64,000 nt of DNA from Tethya wilhelma (GCA_964030475.1 CAXIPT010000001.1:26847015-26911014), one strand, 5' to 3'. Positions 16,901 through 29,600 are shown, counted from the stretch's first letter. The notes: generated from the sequence alone by a model not told the origin. Translations and numbers: made by a program.

Positions 16901-19900
16901 AAAAATACATAGGGAGATCTAGAGGCATGCTCTCCCAGAAAGTTTAGTTGCATACCTTGGTAAATATTATGCAGGTAACTACCCATTTTCAATTTTGATG
17001 CCTTTTAATCAAAATTATTGTATGGCCATTTTACCAAAATTTTGATTTAGCAAAAATTTCTCAATAATTATAATATGATATAATTATATCCATTGACATT
17101 ATATGCTACTACAATTAAATTCCTATAGGACCTGATGTTTCTTCAGCAAAGCCTAAACTTCCAGAGTGTATTGTAAGATACAGTGAGTACTTAAGAGAGA
17201 AGTACCTAGCTCAACCAGTGCTCCCTGACTCAGACTGGCCCCCCTCTCTGGGAGGTCAGTTCATACGACTAGCTCTGATACCTCGTGAACGTGGAGTGTA
17301 TGCTAACAAATATGACTCCATTGTTAGGGTACAAAGAGATTATGTGCGTGGAAATGTGGATAAGATATTAGCAGGTAGAAATCATGAAAAACAAGAAACT
17401 CAAATTGAAATGGTTTTAAAATTGGCTCAGTGTGTAGCTGGTAAAGTAATACCACTTCGTGTTCTAATTGATGGAGCACCAGGAGTTGGGAAAACCACTC
17501 TTAGTCGTAAGTTCACTCTAGACTGGGCAAGTGGTGTGCTTCTTCAGGAATATGATCTAGTTGTCTTGCTTCATTTACGAGATAAAGCTGTGTCTCAGGC
17601 CAGTTGTATTGATGGCTTTTTCTATCATGATGACCCTGATTTACAGCAATCTGTAGTGAGATATGTCCAAAAAACAAGTGGAAAGCGTGTCCTGTTGATA
17701 TTTGATGGTTTTGATGAGCTGAGTATGGCAGAGAGATCACGTGGTTCATTTTTCATTAATATTATTGAAGGTAATATACTATCTAAATGCTCTGTGGTTG
17801 TAACGTCACGACCATATGCATCAGTTGGGTTACAAGAACTATCGTCCATTAATCGTCACATTGAAGTTTTGGGATTTACAGAAAAAATGATTAAAGAATG
17901 TATTATGAAGACAATAAAGGATAATCCACAAAAAGCAAAAGAGCTTTGTACTCAACTCCATGAACGCCTAGATATCATGTCCCTCTGCTATATCCCTCTT
18001 AATTGTGCAATCATGCTTTTTGTCTACCAGCAAGAGAACTTCGTCCTGCCCAAAACACTTACTGAGCTGTATAACATATTTGCATTACATGCTATCAAGC
18101 GTCATACCCGGAATCTTTTCGGAGAAACTTTGGCTAGAAGAATAAGAAGCATAAATAAGCTTCCAACAAATATTAAATTTCCTTTTTCTGTTCTGTGTAA
18201 AATAGCCTATGATAGTCTGATTAAAGACCAGCTAGTATTTCATGAAGAAGATATTGAAGAAGCATTTCCAGACATCGGTGACCTAGACATTGAAAAACAA
18301 ACATTAGCTTTAATGACTGTGGCTAAAAGCTACAGTAGCAGAGGAAGAGAGGTGACTTGTAACTTTCTTCACCTCACGATTCAAGAATTTCTTGCTGCCA
18401 AGTGGGCAGTTACTAACCTTTCTGCTGCAGAAAAATGCAACTTAATAAGGCAGAATATTACAAATGATAGACTCCGAATGATGTTGCTATTTGTTGCTGG
18501 AATTGCAAAACATGATTTTCCAAATTTAGATGAAGTCTTTGCTCACCAAGAATTAGCTTTGACTACATGTCCTCCAAACCACGCTTTTCTGCTGCTATGC
18601 CACTTTGTTTATGAATCAGAGAGCAACACACCCTCTGTGCATTTAACTAACTTAATAAAAGAGCATGATTTTATAATTGAATTGTCCCATGACAAATTAA
18701 ATCAGTTTGAATTCTTAGTAGTACTCAGCTTTTTGGCAAAAAGTGAGAATCAATGGAATCTGCTGAAGATAAAGTGTAAAGAGCAGCAGCTTAAAATGTT
18801 TTATGAGGGCAAACACCGTGTTTGTACATGTGCTAGAGAGGTTGAAATAGTGTTTGATGGTAAATGCTATGCTGAGCTATTACATTTCCTTCGTTTAGAA
18901 GTAACTTTAAAGTTTCCTAATATAAAGGTCATCATTACTACCATCTTTGTTGAGCCTGATTCCATTTCGACATTAATGCAGATGATTAGTATTCCCAATG
19001 TGTCTCATCTGTCATTTCTTTCTGTAATATATACTCAAGTTACAGAACATTCAGAAATCAAAACACAGCCTACAAAAACATTGTGTATTTCATCCGACAA
19101 CTGCACTGACACTCAATTCTGTGCAGTGATGAATTCTTTCCTTGGAAGTAGCATTGACTTGGATATTCTGAAACTGAAGTGCTCAGACAATGATCTAAAA
19201 CTTACCCTCCGGGTAGCACAAACCAAACTCGTTTGGAACACAAGTGTACGAGAAATTGAAATAGAATATAAAGGTGTTGATTTTGTGATGCTAAAGAATA
19301 CACTAGAAAAAATTTGTGAACCTCTCAAAGCTAGAATCAGAGTAACACTTCCCTGGAAGCCTAGTGACACTATGTCAATCGAGCAATTGCTTTCTACGAT
19401 TTTGCCAGTAGAAATATCAAGTCTTTCCCTAAAATTTCTGTCAGTGAACTACAAATCTGTTCAAACTAGAGGTTCTCAGCAAATCAGAGAAATTGAGCTA
19501 TCATATGACATTGCCTCTACAAAACAATCTTTCTGGAATAAATTTGGTTTGGCCCCCAGGTCTGAAAACAAGGCTTCAGTTTTCCTGACTCCTAAGCAAT
19601 TCTCTGTAGTTATCAATTTTGTATTTAAACGTGGCTATTTCTGGGATCTTCTTAAATTGAAGTGCAATGATGATGGTCTTAATCTAGTTAGTGAAGCATG
19701 CAGCTGCAGTCAGGTGACCCTAGTCAAGGAGTTGAATCTTGAATATCGTGGTGTAGATTGTCGGGTGTTGCTGGCTTTTCTTCAAAAAGTACCACAAATT
19801 CAGAATATTGAAATTAAAATAACAAAATCACATTCATCCATTACTTCAATGGGATTTTTTTCAACACTAGTAGAGTCACTGCCAAATATTTCAAAATTGT

Positions 19901-20487
19901 CAAGTTTTACCATTACTTCTGAAGATATTGAAATCATTCCAACTTGCAGTTCTGCCTTTTGTGATTGTCATCATATTATTGAGAATGTGCATACCAATAT
20001 GTATTTAAAAGAACTGCATATAATTTTTCACAGTAAGTTTTTGGACAATCTCAAAAATTTGCTTACCAGAAACTGTGCTCTTCAGGTTTTAGAGATTTTT
20101 GTCATACCGTCTGATATATGCAGTGATGAACAAATCAAGAAGCTGATTAAAGACCTAGAGAACCCACTTTCAGTCAATAAGACGCTTGTTGAATTCACAA
20201 TTAGTTGGAGTGGTGGTTCTGTTTCATTTGAAAGAGATCCAGTAACATTAAATTTAGCTATTTCAAAGGATGCTGACAGATATAGAATGGTTCCAGAGGG
20301 AATTGATCAAGTTCCACAATCACCTGGTGAAATATGTACTGCAATCATCACTCCTCCACTCCTTGCACTTCCTGAAAACGTGCCTGATCCATTGCAAGTA
20401 TCATATGAAGCTTCACATTCCCCACTACTTACTCAAGAATTTGAAGTGGAGTCTTCCCTTTCAAACTCTATGCACAAATTTCTGTAA
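7644..20487 (+). CDS. NLR-type receptor: Death-Death-NACHT with novel C-terminal repeats
   Basis: Exons 7644-7686 (inferred), 8888-9163, 12227-12505 and 17129-20487 join in frame into about 1318 residues; every junction is phase 1. The first exon, ATG plus MDYSQLVKKRPSSI, is chosen because it has a good start context, a GTAAGTT donor and the required phase, but it is short and could be wrong. Residues 15-106 form a Death domain (AAKWKDLGLQLGVP) and 107-199 a second one (ADKWQEIGCALGIS). The last exon carries NACHT with Walker A GAPGVGKTT (about 315-323), Walker B LLIFDGFDEL (about 388-397) and VVTSRP. Family knowledge: such proteins are cytosolic sensors that oligomerise with ATP and recruit death-fold partners. 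After NACHT come three diverged repeats (cores near nt 18760, 19165 and 19645, each LLKxKC... followed by REIEIEYKGVD-like strands) rather than obvious leucine-rich repeats. A low-complexity tail ends at TAA. The introns contain at least ten mobile elements. Confidence 0.88.
8715..8858. repeat. 144-bp foldback (palindromic) element
   Basis: TGTACTATGGTTTTTCAGGG at the left is mirrored by CCCTGAAAAACCATAGTACA at the right, and the arms run with few mismatches to the centre (CCTCGGGCTTCGCCCTCG). It ends 29 bp before the acceptor of the first Death-domain exon. The RNA would form a very strong hairpin. Confidence 0.75.
9716..10039. mobile_element. MULE-like TIR element, copy 2
   Basis: Termini TAGTCTCGTGCCCAGACCCC and GGGCACAAGACTA, with inverted arms (GGTCTGGTACACTTCGAAGG matched by the reverse near 9990). 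Flanks GTAAGAACA and CGAAGAACA match at 7 of 9 bases, a decayed 9-bp target duplication. It lies in the intron between the two Death exons of the NLR. Confidence 0.65.
10523..10795. mobile_element. hAT-like miniature element, 5-bp duplication
   Basis: The left end CAGGGGTGGATCCAGG resembles the inverse of the right end (ATCCTGAATCTGCCCCTG). Flanks GACCT and GAGCT differ at one base, compatible with a 5-bp target duplication. The same terminal motif starts the element at 14713. Confidence 0.5.
11109..11667. mobile_element. TIR element rich in GATCAA words, 5-bp duplication
   Basis: The ends CAAGGGGTAGTCACTCCCAC and GTGGGAGTGACTAGTACCCC (plus TTG) are inverted over about 55 bp, also sharing GGTTCCGTTTG. 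TGATG flanks both sides (11104-11108, 11668-11672). The interior repeats forms of GATCAAGATCAA and ACTTTTGACC. No coding capacity. Confidence 0.6.
11837..12055. mobile_element. Miniature element with TCCATCTGGTTTGAG ends
   Basis: TCCATCTGGTTTGAGAATGC at the left is inverted as GCATTCTCAAACCAGATGGA at the right. A partial copy with the same left end lies at about 7319-7466. It is inside the NLR intron just upstream of the second Death exon. Confidence 0.55.
13868..14573 (+). mobile_element. HINE-like element, copy 3
   Basis: The left end AACCCTCAGCGTG is inverted as CGCCGAGGGTT near 14534-14544, then the perfect hairpin GCACCATGCATATGGTGC and CTTTCATTA. It includes GGGTTATAGTAGTCGTTTTTT and a long GT microsatellite (about 13920-13967). 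Nearly identical to copy 4, so recently amplified. Confidence 0.75.
14713..15777. mobile_element. hAT-like element (5-bp duplication) interrupted by HINE copy 4
   Basis: The left end CAGTGGCGGATCCAGAGG and right end ATCTTAGATCCACCACTG are inverted, and CTTAC flanks both (14708-14712, 15778-15782). Subtracting HINE copy 4 leaves about 355 bp. Short G/C-rich blocks ending CCCCCCTTTCA recur on both sides of the interruption. No transposase. Confidence 0.7.
14786..15494 (+). mobile_element. HINE-like element, copy 4
   Basis: Starts AACCCTCGGCGTG and ends with ACGCCAAGGGTT, hairpin GCACCATGCATATGGTGC and CTTTCATTA. Internal sequence is almost the same as copy 3, with a shorter GT tract. It sits within the hAT-like element, so it inserted later. 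Confidence 0.75.
15800..17128. other. Intron sequence with a decayed minus-strand frame
   Basis: This is the end of the NLR intron before the NACHT exon. Between about 16500 and 16790 the minus strand reads like old coding sequence (for example DLETEVNQIDNPTNPITIDD, and further upstream ISPLVVTRGNKSL) broken by a stop. I cannot name the source; a transposon-derived fragment is plausible. Nothing else stands out. Confidence 0.25.
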
Positions 20488-20753
20488 CACATCCACCAAA
20501 AAATCACAAATTACACATTGTCATAATTGTACTCCTTGGTAAAATTTTAATTAGCTGCATGTTTGTTTGTTTGTTTGTTTGTTTTCGTTTTGTTTTTGTT
20601 TTGTTTAATGGTTTGAAATACCACAGTTTAATTTTTCTCAGCCCTCCTCCCTCGACCTTTCTCTCTAATTATGGCAACCAGGTAAGTTGGGTTAAGTGGG
20701 TTGTCAGAACATATTAAGTTTATACACTTCTACTTGTAGCTTCATTCCCCGAC
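20488..20753 (+). other. NLR 3' UTR with GTTT microsatellite
   Basis: T-rich sequence after the NLR stop, including a run of GTTT units at about 20561-20605. The duplicated PI3K block begins about 20754. Confidence 0.5.
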
Positions 20754-22299
<1,546 letters not shown>

Positions 22300-22736
22300 C
22301 AGACACAAGCTTGCATCTATTATAATAGAGTTATTTTTAGTTGTCGTGATTCATATTAATTACCAAAACTGTGTGAAGTAAGTCGTTCTGTTGATATTGT
22401 GTTTCTCTCTATTTGCAATTGTGTGTGCTCAATTAAGAATTAGACAATTAATTTTAGTGTGCATGTACCTCGAGACTACTAAAATTGCATTACGTACCAG
22501 AAATGCATGCATCACAGATCATGCATCATGCATGAGTAAGAATATGGAATGAGTAATGATGTAAGGGGGATTTTGCCTTGATTAATAAATTTAATTATTG
22601 TGCTAGCTTCATAAAGCCATAGATAATTAACCTCACTATGATAAAGCATTTATTTTGGCAACAGCAGAGCTGCGCAGCACTAGCATTCAGTGTTCAGGGC
22701 TGATTTTACAGGTTTAATTAATTAAGCTAAAACTGC

Positions 22737-23202
22737 ATGGCGAGGAACCTCCATGCAGCTAACAAGATGTACAGACTAGCAGTGTCTCTTTCTCTACTAC
22801 TACTACTGTTGTCTGGTGACGTTGAGACGAATCCTGGACCTAGAAATAAAAGTAAGTAGAACTAGAATTACTTTTGACGTCTGAGTCATACTTTGTGTGT
22901 TTACTCTTGTTATTGCTGCTGTATGGTAGTTCCCAGGTGCTTCTTATCTGAGTTGGTAAGGCTACCTCTGGCAGCAAAATGGAAAGAGCTAGGCATTCAT
23001 CTTGGTGTTCCAGAACACAAGCTTGATGAGATTCAATTGAACAACCAAAACAACCCCAATTTTGCTCAGCAATGTTAGACTGATATGTTTATTTGGTGGT
23101 TGAACAATTCCAGAGAGATGACATTTGCTGCGCTGGCCAAAGCACTTCACATTCTAGGAGCTTTTGATGCTGTAAAGAAAACACTCTGTCCAGCCCATGC
23201 AG
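22737..23202 (+). pseudogene. NLR-type gene start: 2A-terminated leader plus Death domain with a stop
   Basis: Exon 1 (22737-22851) starts at an ATG, or at a second in-frame ATG at 22767, and encodes a hydrophobic leader (AVSLSLLLLLLSG) running directly into GDVETNPGP, an exact match to the 2A consensus DxExNPGP. It ends at GTAAGT in phase 1. Exon 2 (22930-23202) is a Death domain closely related to the first one of the neighbouring NLR (AAKWKELGIHLGVPEHKLDE). TAG at 23076-23078 replaces the Leu codon of QQCLND; the frame after it stays open. Family knowledge: 2A makes the ribosome skip a peptide bond, and leader-like 2As have been reported at the N-termini of sea urchin NLR-type proteins. 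No NACHT exon follows before 25498, so I call it a truncated pseudogene. A short product is possible. Confidence 0.8.
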
Positions 23203-23679
23203 GTAAGCTATTAGTTGCATCCATGACACTGCATGTGTGTTTGGCTAAGTAATCATAAATCGCTGCAGCCTTCTGCTTCAAAGGTGACTAGTGGTGTGCC
23301 ACCTGACTTCCAACCTCCAATCAGGGCATGTATTATGCTAGTGGTGTTATAGCACTAACTTCAGCATTTACATGATCGAGTCTCATGTGCAAGCCTAAAA
23401 TATTATAGATTTGAATTTGTAAAATTTTTTTCATTATTGCATGCAAGGATGTATTATCTGTATATAGCATCTACACAATAGTATCACTATAATAATCATG
23501 CCACTCTCTTATCTTTAACCCGAACAAATTACAGCTGGTTATCATGTGATTCTAAGTCGCCATCTCCAGTGTTTTTATTTAATGCATTATAGCAACTAAT
23601 TATCTTACCTTATTGGAGTGGTTGGTATGTGGCGAGTTTTTATGGTATCTACATACCCTCGTTCCCAGGCTCCCCCCTC

Positions 23680-23947
23680 TAAAGCCCATCATACACTATG
23701 CAACATTTTCATGCAACATTGATGCAACTTGCATGCAACAATGTTGCACTGTGTATGTTGGTTTTGATTATGTAATATTATCTTCAAATGTTTCATGCAA
23801 CATGTTGCATGAAGTTGAAGGCCTTTCTACTTCGTGCAACACCTTGCAACATGTTGCATGCAATAGTTTTTGGCAACATACACTGTGCAACATATTGCAT
23901 GCAATGTGTTGCATGCAATAATGTTGCACAGTGTATGATGGCCTTTA
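23680..23947. mobile_element. TA-flanked inverted-repeat element rich in ATGCAACATGTTGCAT
   Basis: TA then AAGCCCATCATACACTATGC at the left mirrors GTGTATGATGGCCTT then TA at the right. The interior is mostly repeats of the self-complementary words GCAACATGTTGC and TTGCATGCAA, so single strands would fold in many ways. Compatible with a Tc1/mariner-type miniature element. Confidence 0.6.
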
Positions 23948-24660
23948 GTACAGAAGTGCTTTTTTGCAGGAAAAAAAAAAAAAAAGCTAAGGGAGGTGCC
24001 TGGGATCAGAGCTAGTATCTACAGATGTATACGTATGTCAACAGTAAAATGTAGGTGGCATTTATGATATGGTCATTATACCTGTGTACTGATGTTAATG
24101 ACATGCAACTGTAGCTCCTGCTCAGAATCTCAGTGGCATGGAACACAGAGATTAGAGAGAGAGAGAAAGATAGCAAAAACAATTATTATAAAGGTCTTTA
24201 GTAGCATGCTTATAAGTTCTGTCTCTATCCTGCCTATGCTCTAAGCATTCTTCCCTTTTATTTTTTGCCGTATTATGTGTTGCACCTTAGAATGCATATC
24301 GAAGGAACACATGCATTGTATTTAGAGACAAAAATACTCAAGATGCTCAACTTGAAGATGATGTAGTACTTTACACATGTTAGTATATTATGTATAATAT
24401 TATATACTTAATAGAGACTTCCTCAGACATCAAATTTTTTGTGCAACACAAAAAGCATTTTTTTTAAGATTGCTAAGTGGAAACAGTATATAGCAATATT
24501 GCAACCTGATCTATTGTTTTGATTGTGTGGTAATTAAATCCCCAGGTTCTCTCCCACCCATTCATAGTAAGATCACCTCCATGTGATTGTCTGTACAGTA
24601 TATAGTCATGATAATATGCTTTATAATTATACTATTTATATAGCTAATATGCCTGCTTCT

Positions 24661-24734
24661 TCTGTATCAATTATTTTATCAGACTGCTGAAGTGAGTTCT
24701 GTATCAATTATTTTATCAGACTGCTCAAGTGAGT
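24661..24734. repeat. 37-bp tandem duplication
   Basis: Two adjacent copies beginning TCTGTATCAATTATTTTATC, differing by one base (CTGCTGAAG versus CTGCTCAAG). Confidence 0.9.
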
Positions 24735-25498
24735 CAGTGTCTGCATGGCATTGTTAGACTCTACCTAGGAAGCTAGGGGTCACACTAATAGTAGAGCTTT
24801 AATGTTTGTACAATGTCTAAAAATAGAATTTTACCATAAAATTAAAATCTTGAAAAAGCTCAGCCTGTCACTTTTCAAATGCAATTGTGCTAACAAACAC
24901 TAATATTCCTAAAAGAAAAAACAACACTATACGTACTCAATCTTTTAATACAAAAAGCAGACAAGATACAAACACCACTTTACATAAACAAACCTGCATG
25001 GTGCTGCTTTCACACTAATGATACCAATAATTTTTGCAAAAAAAAACAAGCTATGGCTTGTAATTAGTTCAGGTAGTCTCAATGCAAAGCTACTGGTATG
25101 GTGGTAGTGGTATATATATGCGTGTGCATGACATTTATCTGGTTCAAAATACAGTGTACTTAATGATTCTCTGAAAATACTAAACAATCTGCATGAGATA
25201 TAAAAAATTAGGTGCTGCCACTATAAAGCAACAGTTACTAACAGTCAAACACTCAAACTTATATAATATTATGATGTGTACACATGTGTGAGAGTGTGTG
25301 TTGTTGTTGTTGTTGTTGTTGTTGAGGCCTAGTCTGATGTGCGTGAGGAGGGCCCTGATCTTAATATTCTTTATGCTGAAATAATTATTCATTAACTGAT
25401 TTGTGACTGAAGCTGATACACTAAATTTCTGAGATATAAACAGAACAGACACACAGACGGACAAACTATGACTATGACAACACAAAATACTAACCGAA

Positions 25499-26596
25499 TT
25501 AATGCACCGTGGTAAAAGAATTGAAACAAGCTTCGATGACTTCCATCCTCAGCTTCTCAATCCCCTCAGATTCTTTCAACTCAAGTTTTGACCAGCCACT
25601 GCTCTTCTTCACTTGTGATGCTCTCCTCACGATGTATTCGATGCATAATTTCTTGAGGTCTTTCCCACTGTGTGCATCAGCAAGAATGAGAACATCAACC
25701 ACGTTGTCATCAGAAAGGTTTTTAGCTAGAATTGCTTCACACGCTGTATGCAACTTCTCTAGCTCATACTCATCAGCAACGGAATAAAGATTCAGTACAA
25801 AGGTTCCATTATCAGGCTTCACTTGTCCTGTATACATGTACTTCAAAACTGCTTCAAGAATTTCTGGTGAAACGTCACTCAGTTCTACTCGATCTCCAGA
25901 CTGCTCCCAGCGCTGCTCAAAACGGGTCTTAAAGAATGGGGATTGGGAGGCTAAGACGACTCTGTGTACTTTGAACTCTTTCTCTCTGGTAACTAAAGTT
26001 ACATCAGTGAGTAACCCTTTCTGACGAGCGTCTTCTAAGCTTTGACCAAGGTTATGTTCAGGAGCAGATATCATAGTAGTTTGAGCAGGTGGTTTGGCTA
26101 CTAAAGCATTACCATTGTGCTGTGGTTTGTCTAAGTTGTAAACATGAAGGCAACAGTTGATTTTGACTGAAGAATAACCATCAATATCCAGCGGCACTCT
26201 AAAAAGTTTTTCATTGGACAGGAACTTACGACATGAATAATATAGGCCTAGATTTTGCAGTTCAGAACTGTTCCAATAGCCATCGTCATCTCTAAATACA
26301 GGTCTACATGGTGTAGTCACTCTAACTACAGCAGTTGTCCAGCAGGATCTCCACTCGTCACCACAGGATTTAAGATATATTTTCACTCCCATGTAATCCA
26401 CATACTCTTTCAGTCTATCCAATTGACTACTTTGAAACACCTCCATTTGCCAGCGGGTTTCTGGCTTAAATCTTTCAGGTGAACAAAATTCTGGACTTTT
26501 GAGGCATTGCTTAGCTCGTAGGAACTGAAACATATGACAAACATCCCACTCATAGCTGAATTTGTAGTTGTCAAATGAAGTATTCACAGTAGCCAT
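25499..26596 (-). CDS. MATH-BTB domain protein (SPOP-like), intronless
   Basis: A single exon encodes 365 residues. About residues 10-160 look like a diverged MATH domain (starts FSYEWDV; later VKINCCLHVYN). Residues about 180-290 are a BTB/POZ domain with the signature LLTDVTLVTREKEFKVHRVV, then LASQSPFFKTRF and ILEAVLKYMYTGQV. The rest is helical and BACK-like. Family knowledge: MATH-BTB proteins bind substrates with MATH and cullin-3 with BTB, acting as ubiquitin ligase adaptors in the nucleus or cytoplasm. The lack of introns, while neighbours have many, hints at retroposition or a sponge-expanded intronless family. Its ATG is 59 bp from the ATG of the divergent TTC38. Substrate unknown. 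Confidence 0.88.
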   Translation of the reverse strand: MATVNTSFDNYKFSYEWDVCHMFQFLRAKQCLKSPEFCSPERFKPETRWQMEVFQSSQLDRLKEYVDYMGVKIYLKSCGDEWRSCWTTAVVRVTTPCRPVFRDDDGYWNSSELQNLGLYYSCRKFLSNEKLFRVPLDIDGYSSVKINCCLHVYNLDKPQHNGNALVAKPPAQTTMISAPEHNLGQSLEDARQKGLLTDVTLVTREKEFKVHRVVLASQSPFFKTRFEQRWEQSGDRVELSDVSPEILEAVLKYMYTGQVKPDNGTFVLNLYSVADEYELEKLHTACEAILAKNLSDDNVVDVLILADAHSGKDLKKLCIEYIVRRASQVKKSSGWSKLELKESEGIEKLRMEVIEACFNSFTTVH

Positions 26597-26655
26597 TTCT
26601 TCTGACAGTGTTGCACAATAAATTTGTGCGTTATTTGGAACATTTTGGTCAGATC
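26597..26655. promoter_or_regulatory. Probable bidirectional promoter between BTB gene and TTC38
   Basis: Only 59 bp separate the two divergent start codons, so both 5' UTRs and the core promoters must overlap or lie within the genes. No TATA box is evident. Inferred from spacing only. Confidence 0.5.
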
Positions 26656-29600
26656 ATGGATTCTGCTACATGTCACAGTACCCATGGTACAATCTTCTGT
26701 GATTGTACGGGCTACCCTATCTTATGCAGCAGTGAAAAGGCTTTGGAATGGTTCAATAAAGGAGTGTGTATTCGTGTGACACAAACAGGTGCCTCATTGC
26801 CTCATCTACAGAAGGCTGTGGAAGAGGACAATTCACTGGTGCTGGCTCACTGTGTAATGGTATGTAGCAAACAGATTGAAGAGTGTAATAATTCTATGTT
26901 TGATTGACAGTATTAGTCATAGGTTATCCTTTTGTAAATGAAGGGGTGGCAATTCCCATAGGCACTTACTTGGAGCCGCAACCATAGTCAAGATATCTTG
27001 ACTAGTTAAACTAGCCGTCTTGACCCTTGACCAAGCTGAATTTTGGTCTACTTGACCCTTGACCGTTGTTGTATGTGACTTTTGACCTGCATTATTGTCG
27101 AGTATCTGATAGCTGTCAAGATGAACTACAGTGATTATTAAAAGCAGTGTTTTTTGTTTGTGTGCTTTTTATGCTTTATTATTAGCAGAGTAAAAAAAAT
27201 ATGGAATTCGACAGAGTGTACTCAAGGAACTCTTCAAGACTTTGTGCGTGTGGCACACATGAAATTATTACATGTAACCAGTGTAGTGGCAGGGTTTAAT
27301 TGATAAAACCATACCTTCTTTCATCATAGTTGATGGCTTTGCAAAAGAACTTGACCCAAGAAAAAATCATCTTGACTCCTTGATCAGTGCTGAAATCTCA
27401 GTTTGACTTTTGACTGTCATCTTGACTGCCGTCGCGGCTCCAAGTACAGTGTCTACGGGAGTTGCCACCCCTTGTAAATCTTTTTTTTATTTTTTCCCAT
27501 CTGTTCTGTAGGGAATTCACATGCTATTGGACTTGAATGGTCCACACGACCCAAAAGGTTTGGAGTAACACATGCAGTTTCTCAGCCATTCTCCCCCCAC
27601 CCCACCTTTCTCTATGACAAATAGGCAGAGATTGGTAGCTAGTGGTTGGAAAGGCTGGAAATGTGGTTTGTAATTATTGATTCCTTCATGCACAACATTA
27701 CAGTTGCATCTCATCTTGATGCTATTAAACAAGTGGTCTCTAGTAGTGGTAGTCAACTCACCAGAAGGGAACTTGCATACATTAAAGCCCTCAAAGCTTA
27801 TGCTTCAGGCTCTCTGTTCAACTTTGCTGAAGAATTAGTGAGTATGCTATATGATTACCCACTGGGTAAGTGACATCTGGATAGTATTGTTCAGAACTTC
27901 CAGTGTATAATACTTGATACCAGATTCACATACTTAATACTTACCTTCCTATAGATACCCTTGCTGTAAGCCTGGCATGGGCAGCACAAAATCTTTGTGG
28001 AGAGTTTGAACGTGAAAGAGACATGATAGCCAGAGCCCTTCCATTCTGGAGTGATGACATGCAGTTTTATCCCAACATGTTGGCCTTGTGAGTGGTTCCT
28101 ATAGTGGTCAATCCATTGTTCTAGTTCTATCTCTCTATAGCTATGCTTTTGCTCTCGAGGAGTGTTTTGAGAGAGATCTTGCTGAACAAATGGCCAGAAA
28201 AGCTTTAGCAATGAACAAAAGAACACCTCAAGCAACCCATGCTCTAGGTATGTTGATCTATGTCTTAAATATTATTGCTCCATTCATTACACACTGTTTC
28301 TGCTAGTGCATGTTATTGAAGAGGCCCATGACCCTGCCATGGGTGTTGAGTTCCTAACGTCTACCCGACAAGACTGGACTGGTTCACTACAAGGGCACCT
28401 ATCATGGCATCTCACTCTCTATTACCTTGGTGAGCATGAAAACTATAATAGCTTTGTACCATAAAATTAATTGAAAAGTTGTCATGTAAAAAAATTCGAA
28501 TGGTACATATACATTAAGATTTTATGTAGTTGTTATTATTATGTTGCTGTTGCTTGTAACAGTTTGTTATAGATGTACATGTTTGTAAGCACACTTCTCT
28601 TGGTTCAGATCTTGGTGACTTGGAGTCCATGTTTCAAGAGTTTGATGATGAATTAGCGAAGCGAGCAAAAGCTGACAACCTCCTTGGGTTGATAGATTCC
28701 TCATCGTTGCTATGGCGACTCAACTGCCTTGGTATTGAGTGTGGCGAGGAGAGGTGGCAGATAGTGCTGGATGGAATGTCTCAACACATCAACAATGATG
28801 TACACCGGTCTGCAAGGTGAAGTAAAGGCCATCTACGGTGCAATTTCCGAGTTTTGACTGGTTTTTCTGTTTAAATTTTAGATTTGATAAGCACATGATG
28901 ATGGTCTTAGCTCATGGCAAGGTAACGGAGCATCCAGCTAGGTTAACACTTGCTGAAGGGATGCTCAAGGTATAACAGTGAGTTAGAGAAACTCACATGA
29001 TACATATGAGTGTGTCTGCCTTCAGGTGATGGAGAAGTATACACAGACACAAGGCCTTCCTTGCTGTAATGAGATCAAGAAGGTATTATACTGATTGCGA
29101 CCCATAACATTTTCATTAATGTACTTATTGTTGGTTTTTCTGCAGTTGGGTGTACCAGTTTGTAATGCATTACTAGCTTACAGCAAAGAAAGATATGATG
29201 AGGTATGAAAATTTAATGTGGTGTCTTCTGTTCTGTCACGTCTGTGAAGCACTTTCATTAATATAGTAGTAATTATTATTATTATACAGGTTCTTCAGCT
29301 GATGCTTCCACTACGCTATGATTTCATTAGTTTTGGTGGCAGCTATGCTCAAAGACAGGTCTTGAACTTGACTATGATCAAAGCAGCTATGAACGCTAAG
29401 AAATTGAAGTTAGCACTGCAACTTGTTTCAGAACTCAAGGTACATTAATTTATTGTGGGGAAATACACCATCAGAATCTGAAAACATTTTTGTGAATAAT
29501 GGTGACTTTTTTGAATTGAATTGAATTTTATCCAAATTGGAAAGGGTGTACAGAAGGTAAAGTCAACCTATGGTGGGTACTCCCCTACGCAGAAGTGAAT

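Larger units (their letters stand above)
23203..25498. other. Intergenic stretch
   Basis: No gene found. It holds the GCAACATGTTGC-rich element (23680-23947), a poly-A run near 23971, a 37-bp tandem duplication (24661-24734) and a GTT microsatellite (about 25300-25324). The right part probably includes the 3' UTR of the minus-strand BTB gene. Confidence 0.5.
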
